A stretch of 42,933 nucleotides of DNA from NCBI RefSeq assembly GCF_001898575.1, contig NZ_MKUD01000041.1, positions 134,687 to 177,619 on the forward strand, written 5' to 3'. This stretch comes from Spirosoma sp. 48-14 (lineage in GTDB: Bacteria > Bacteroidota > Bacteroidia > Cytophagales > Spirosomataceae). Every line of letters starts with the position of its first letter. The first letter of the stretch is position 1. Under the pieces are notes generated by a model that saw only the letters and a program-made list of their open reading frames with translations, ran no database searches and was not told the origin of the DNA. This document shows, one piece after another, positions 42,001-42,933 of the stretch. A program made the position numbers and the translations under genes.

Positions 42001-42933
42001 CTTGGTTCGGGTTCAATCCTTAGCGCTCCAATCAGTGTCAGTGCTGGTGTAAACCTGTTCAACGTTACATCGACCACTCCATTGGGCTGTACAGCAACGA
42101 CGCCAGTAACCGTGACGGGGATAAATGGGCCCATATTACCAGCCTTGAGTCTGAGTTTGTGCGTGGGTACAACGATCGATCCTGCCAATCTGAGTGGCCT
42201 TGGTGGTAACTTGACGGCTCTTTCTGGATTGACGAACGTGTTACGCCTGGGTAATATACTTGGGTCGGGTTCCATACTGAGTACACCTGTTTCTGTATCG
42301 GCAGGGGTTAACCTGTTCAATGTTACATCGACGAACCCATTAGGTTGTACCTCAACCGCTCCGATTGCTATCACGGGTGTACAGGCACCGCTCCTTCCGC
42401 CTTTGAATTTGAGCTTGTGTGTGGGTACGAATCTGGATTTGGGTAGTCTGGTAAGTCCAACGGGCGCGTTGTCCGCCTTAAGTGGATTGACCAATGTATT
42501 CCGACTAGGTAGCCTGGTGACGGGTCAGATCCTGACTTCGCCGGTGAGCATCAGTGCGGGGGTGAACCTGTTCAACCTGACGTCCACTACCCCGCTGGGT
42601 TGTACCTCCACCACACCCATCAGCGTGACAGGTGTCGAAGCGCCGATCTTACCGCCTTTGAATTTGAGTCTGTGCGTAGGTACGAACCTGGATCTGGGTA
42701 GTCTGGTAAGTCCGACGGGCGCGTTGTCAGCCTTAAGTGGATTGACCAATGTATTCCGACTGGGTAGTCTGGTAACAGGTCAGATCCTGACTTCTCCGGT
42801 GAGCATCAGTGCTGGGGTGAACCTGTTCAACCTGACGTCCACCACTCCGCTGGGTTGTACCTCCACCACACCCATCAGCGTGACAGGGGTAGAAGCACCC
42901 ATCCTGCCGCCATTGAATTTGAGTCTGTGCGTA
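39040..42933 (+). CDS. Giant secreted repeat protein with SdrD-B-like and Ig-like domains (3' end outside window)
   Basis: The frame from the ATG at 39040 is open to the last base (1298 residues so far). A signal peptide (about 5-27) is followed by an SdrD-B-like domain ([13 protein letters not shown]..., about 29-130), a 500-residue region without a known name that reads like a beta-propeller or SMP-30-like domain (about 150-630, [21 protein letters not shown]), another SdrD-B-like domain ([20 protein letters not shown], about 640-770), two Ig-like Cys-containing domains, and then tandem 85-86 residue repeats. This is the layout of a cell-surface or type 9-secreted adhesin, but the C-terminal sorting signal would be outside. 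Because it has no stop in the window it is easily missed. Confidence 0.9.
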   Translation, partial: MPISTTKALSRLFLFLAVCLASSLPGLGQTITGTVFRDFNSDGAYTSTPLSGTYAYGEPGVGGVTIKAYNASGVVTASTTSSTLTASLGSYTLNVANTNAYRVEFTGFVGPDYEGFHGSGNATSIQFVNGGATNVNFGLNYPADYCQSTSPQLITSCFVATDAANAIASVKARPATVSVSYTVVETSKVVTDYATVGEVGAVWGIAYDNTPASNRLFSASFTKRHVGFATGGPNAIYVTNVTSATSGNTTEFFNFTTVGSSAVTSTTEAHGTDLPTSTSLASHDNAAFDAVGKTSLGGMDLSDDNKSLFVVNLKNRNLYRISTADKSYTSIAIPNPGCPTTGTAVNGSYRPFAVKYYRDKVYVGVVCTREDLGSTTVTYGSTAGLSATVYAIDPTALSSFTTVLSFPLTYQKAPTNADKTGQSRAEYWRPWTSVFQTDRNDGVLSYPQAWLTDIEFEPATGDMILGIRDRYGDQMGYQNYLPFTTSTTLYSAITPGEILRARKCNVTDVQWSIESGGSLCGSTTSLAQSSTAGPGDGKYYWGDEVQNAANHGLSSQGGIAQLPGSAKVAMTAVDPLDIFNTGGIKRLINATGAKDGNATYISNTTNVAAGAELYTSDALGYGKANGLGGLAVLCNLAPTQIGNRVWLDSNNNGIQDPGETPLSGVRVTLSGPGLASPVSVTTNASGEYYFSNASGTNVLGSAYSLTGLTSGSSYTLTFPTSVSTASLSTKPNSATGTNTDNIDTDPNASGLVTFTLGQAGVNDFSFDAGYAPCTPPSLTLTAIPNAICQGQTVALLTTVSPANNYTYVVSGPVGVSLTGANTATAIATNLPTGVNNFTVTVYSSPVCLVTSTASVTVSTTPLINLTPSASTICAGQSVELDVAGIPLGGLLSFSELGPLGNVINTFTSNVVSPTVTTTYLATVVVPIVGSVLGSCPVTITVNPALTLPPLSLSLCVGTTIDPTNLSGLGGSLTALSGLTNILRLGNILGSGSILSAPISVSAGVNLFNVTSTTPLGCTATTPVTVTGINGPILPALSLSLCVGTTIDPANLSGLGGNLTALSGLTNVLRLGNILGSGSILSTPVSVSAGVNLFNVTSTNPLGCTSTAPIAITGVQAPLLPPLNLSLCVGTNLDLGSLVSPTGALSALSGLTNVFRLGSLVTGQILTSPVSISAGVNLFNLTSTTPLGCTSTTPISVTGVEAPILPPLNLSLCVGTNLDLGSLVSPTGALSALSGLTNVFRLGSLVTGQILTSPVSISAGVNLFNLTSTTPLGCTSTTPISVTGVEAPILPPLNLSLCV
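41878..42933 (+). repeat. Tandem 85-86 residue repeats of the giant protein
   Basis: Unit 1 is 41878-42135 (258 bp), unit 2 42136-42393 (258 bp), unit 3 42394-42648 (255 bp), unit 4 42649-42903 (255 bp), and unit 5 starts at 42904. Each unit begins LPxLxLSLCVGT and has a second Cys in PLGCT, probably one disulfide per beta-sandwich. Units 1 and 2 are about 85% identical in protein; units 3 and 4 are 100% identical in protein but differ at 22 of 255 bases, all synonymous. Confidence 0.92.

Noticed and set aside
41793..42494. Long minus-strand open frames (to 233 codons) across the repeat region
   Set aside because: They are antisense to the tandem repeats of the rightward giant gene and themselves repeat with the same period; they follow from its codon use.
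41878..42933. Possible CRISPR or non-coding satellite because of regular 255-258 bp period
   Set aside because: The period is a multiple of three, the frame stays open, and changes between units are mostly silent, so it is a coding repeat.

Overview
The window looks like a chromosome segment of a Bacteroidota bacterium of the order Cytophagales, close to Spirosoma by gene style. This rests on a SusC/SusD pair, a LytTR remnant, a paired diheme cytochrome and beta-helix protein, SdrD-B-like surface repeats, and a near-perfect TAnnTTTG type -7 box. I could not run a taxonomic search. No rRNA, tRNA or CRISPR array was seen.

Region 1 (1-14286) is a polysaccharide utilisation locus. One leftward run of genes, susC, susD, a SASA esterase, a GH43-like beta-propeller, a sodium/solute symporter, an FAD oxidoreductase, GH16 and GH95 (cut by the window start), faces a divergent lacI gene. 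Between susC and lacI sit two LacI-type operators that are exact mirror images of each other. Region 2 (14596-21148) is a leftward operon for L-fucose: AraC regulator, L-fuconate dehydratase, an SDR that looks like L-fucose dehydrogenase, a mutarotase, a FucP permease and a GH29 fucosidase. Together the two regions suggest release of fucose from a fucosylated glycan outside the cytoplasm, uptake, and oxidation by the non-phosphorylating route. The lactonase and the steps after 2-keto-3-deoxy-L-fuconate are not in the window.

Region 3 (21225-24294) is a gene graveyard. It holds a frameshifted LytTR remnant, a general-stress FMN-binding protein, and a 1.78 kb segment bounded by an exact 18-bp direct repeat of the last 18 bases of mnmE. 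That is the attachment-site arrangement of genomic islands that integrate at the 3' end of mnmE (trmE/thdF). Inside are decayed fragments and one intact gene for a secreted C1q-like protein; no integrase remains.

Region 4 (24277-36406) is housekeeping and accessory genes, nearly all leftward: mnmE, an MpaB-like haem oxygenase, a PhnP-like hydrolase, a lone receiver protein, a GNAT acetyltransferase, a serine beta-lactamase-like hydrolase, a GH13 amylase whose start overlaps a PIN toxin gene with its antitoxin, an SO2930-type diheme cytochrome with its beta-helix partner, and a lipoprotein. Several intergenic gaps carry long inverted repeats. Region 5 (36655-42933) is rightward: an M14 peptidase with an unusual third zinc-ligand position, and a giant secreted protein that runs off the window and ends in tandem 85-86 residue repeats. 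Two adjacent repeats are identical in protein although they differ at 22 synonymous bases.
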